A stretch of 64,000 nucleotides of DNA from Prado023 sp963747335 (GTDB taxonomy: Bacteria > Actinomycetota > Actinomycetes > S36-B12 > CAIYMF01). Both the position numbers and the translations under genes were made by a program. Location of the stretch: positions 62,001 to 126,000 of the forward strand of contig CAVVEV010000004.1 in the NCBI GenBank assembly GCA_963747335.1, read 5' to 3'. The notes under the pieces were generated by a model that was not told the origin of the DNA, made no database searches, and worked only from the letters and a program-made list of their open reading frames with translations. The number at the start of each line of letters is the position of its first letter. Position 1 is the first letter of the stretch. Positions 63,931 through 64,000 of this stretch are shown one piece after another.

Positions 63931-64000
63931 CCCTGCGCTGGACCCCCGCTGCGGACCCAGTCCCGGATCCGGCTGCAGTTCCCGTACCCGTCGTGAGCCG

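Overview
The window is very GC-rich, uses many GTG starts, has strong GGAGG-type ribosome binding sites, and packs genes into operons with ATGA or GTGA overlaps. With monoderm-type Tad pilus genes, a membrane LysM-BTAD regulator and AMIN-like/GerMN secreted proteins, this points to a chromosomal segment of an Actinomycetota bacterium. I cannot name a genus. I saw no rRNA, tRNA, CRISPR array, transposase, phage gene or replication origin.

Layout. 1-2360: end of a DUF3089 lipoprotein, an amidase, and a repeat-rich gap. 2361-12145: a minus-strand Tad (Flp) pilus locus, read from right to left: a 33-codon leader ORF, a CpaB-like SAF protein, a CpaE-like ATPase, CpaF/TadA, TadB, a frameshifted TadC, an Flp-like pilin, two TadE-like proteins, a TadG-like protein and a LysM-BTAD protein. 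12358-15411: three unrecognised proteins around a divergent promoter region. 15447-22680: secreted or envelope proteins, a C69 dipeptidase, and an aminotransferase paired with a kinase-like protein. 22723-31127: two beta-propeller-type lipoproteins, a GPH transporter/PLP-lyase/small-protein operon, an FAD oxidoreductase and two DUF202 proteins. 31271-35887: a DEAD-box helicase, an HMA-CDF cation transporter, a GNAT protein and MetA.

35965-42686 is the most coherent accessory block and looks like a sulfide/persulfide handling island. It holds a CoA-disulfide-reductase/rhodanese/TusA/DsrE2 fusion (frame-broken several times as sequenced), a CxxC mini-protein, a TDT-family exporter whose promoter overlaps a CsoR/CstR-like palindrome, a universal stress protein, a NifX-like protein, a sulfide:quinone-oxidoreductase-like flavoprotein and a 48-residue companion ORF. 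Dps follows. No CsoR/CstR regulator gene lies in the window.

43394-55 kb: a glycosyltransferase overlapping a divergent-type membrane pyrophosphatase, a DHA2 drug exporter, DUF2889, an NlpC/P60 hydrolase, a nitronate-monooxygenase-like enzyme, DoxX, a crotonase-like protein and an arrestin-like protein. 54.9-63.9 kb: an MFS transporter, a GH3 glycosidase/PLP decarboxylase/DUF309 run, a cytidylate-kinase-like protein, a degenerate GGDEF protein and two unknown cysteine-containing proteins.

A caution for the whole window: at least five genes are broken by frameshifts, and most are best repaired by removing one base, often from a G/C run. This could be consensus error in a long-read assembly or real decay. 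Frame-broken genes are listed as pseudogenes with the coordinates they would have if repaired.
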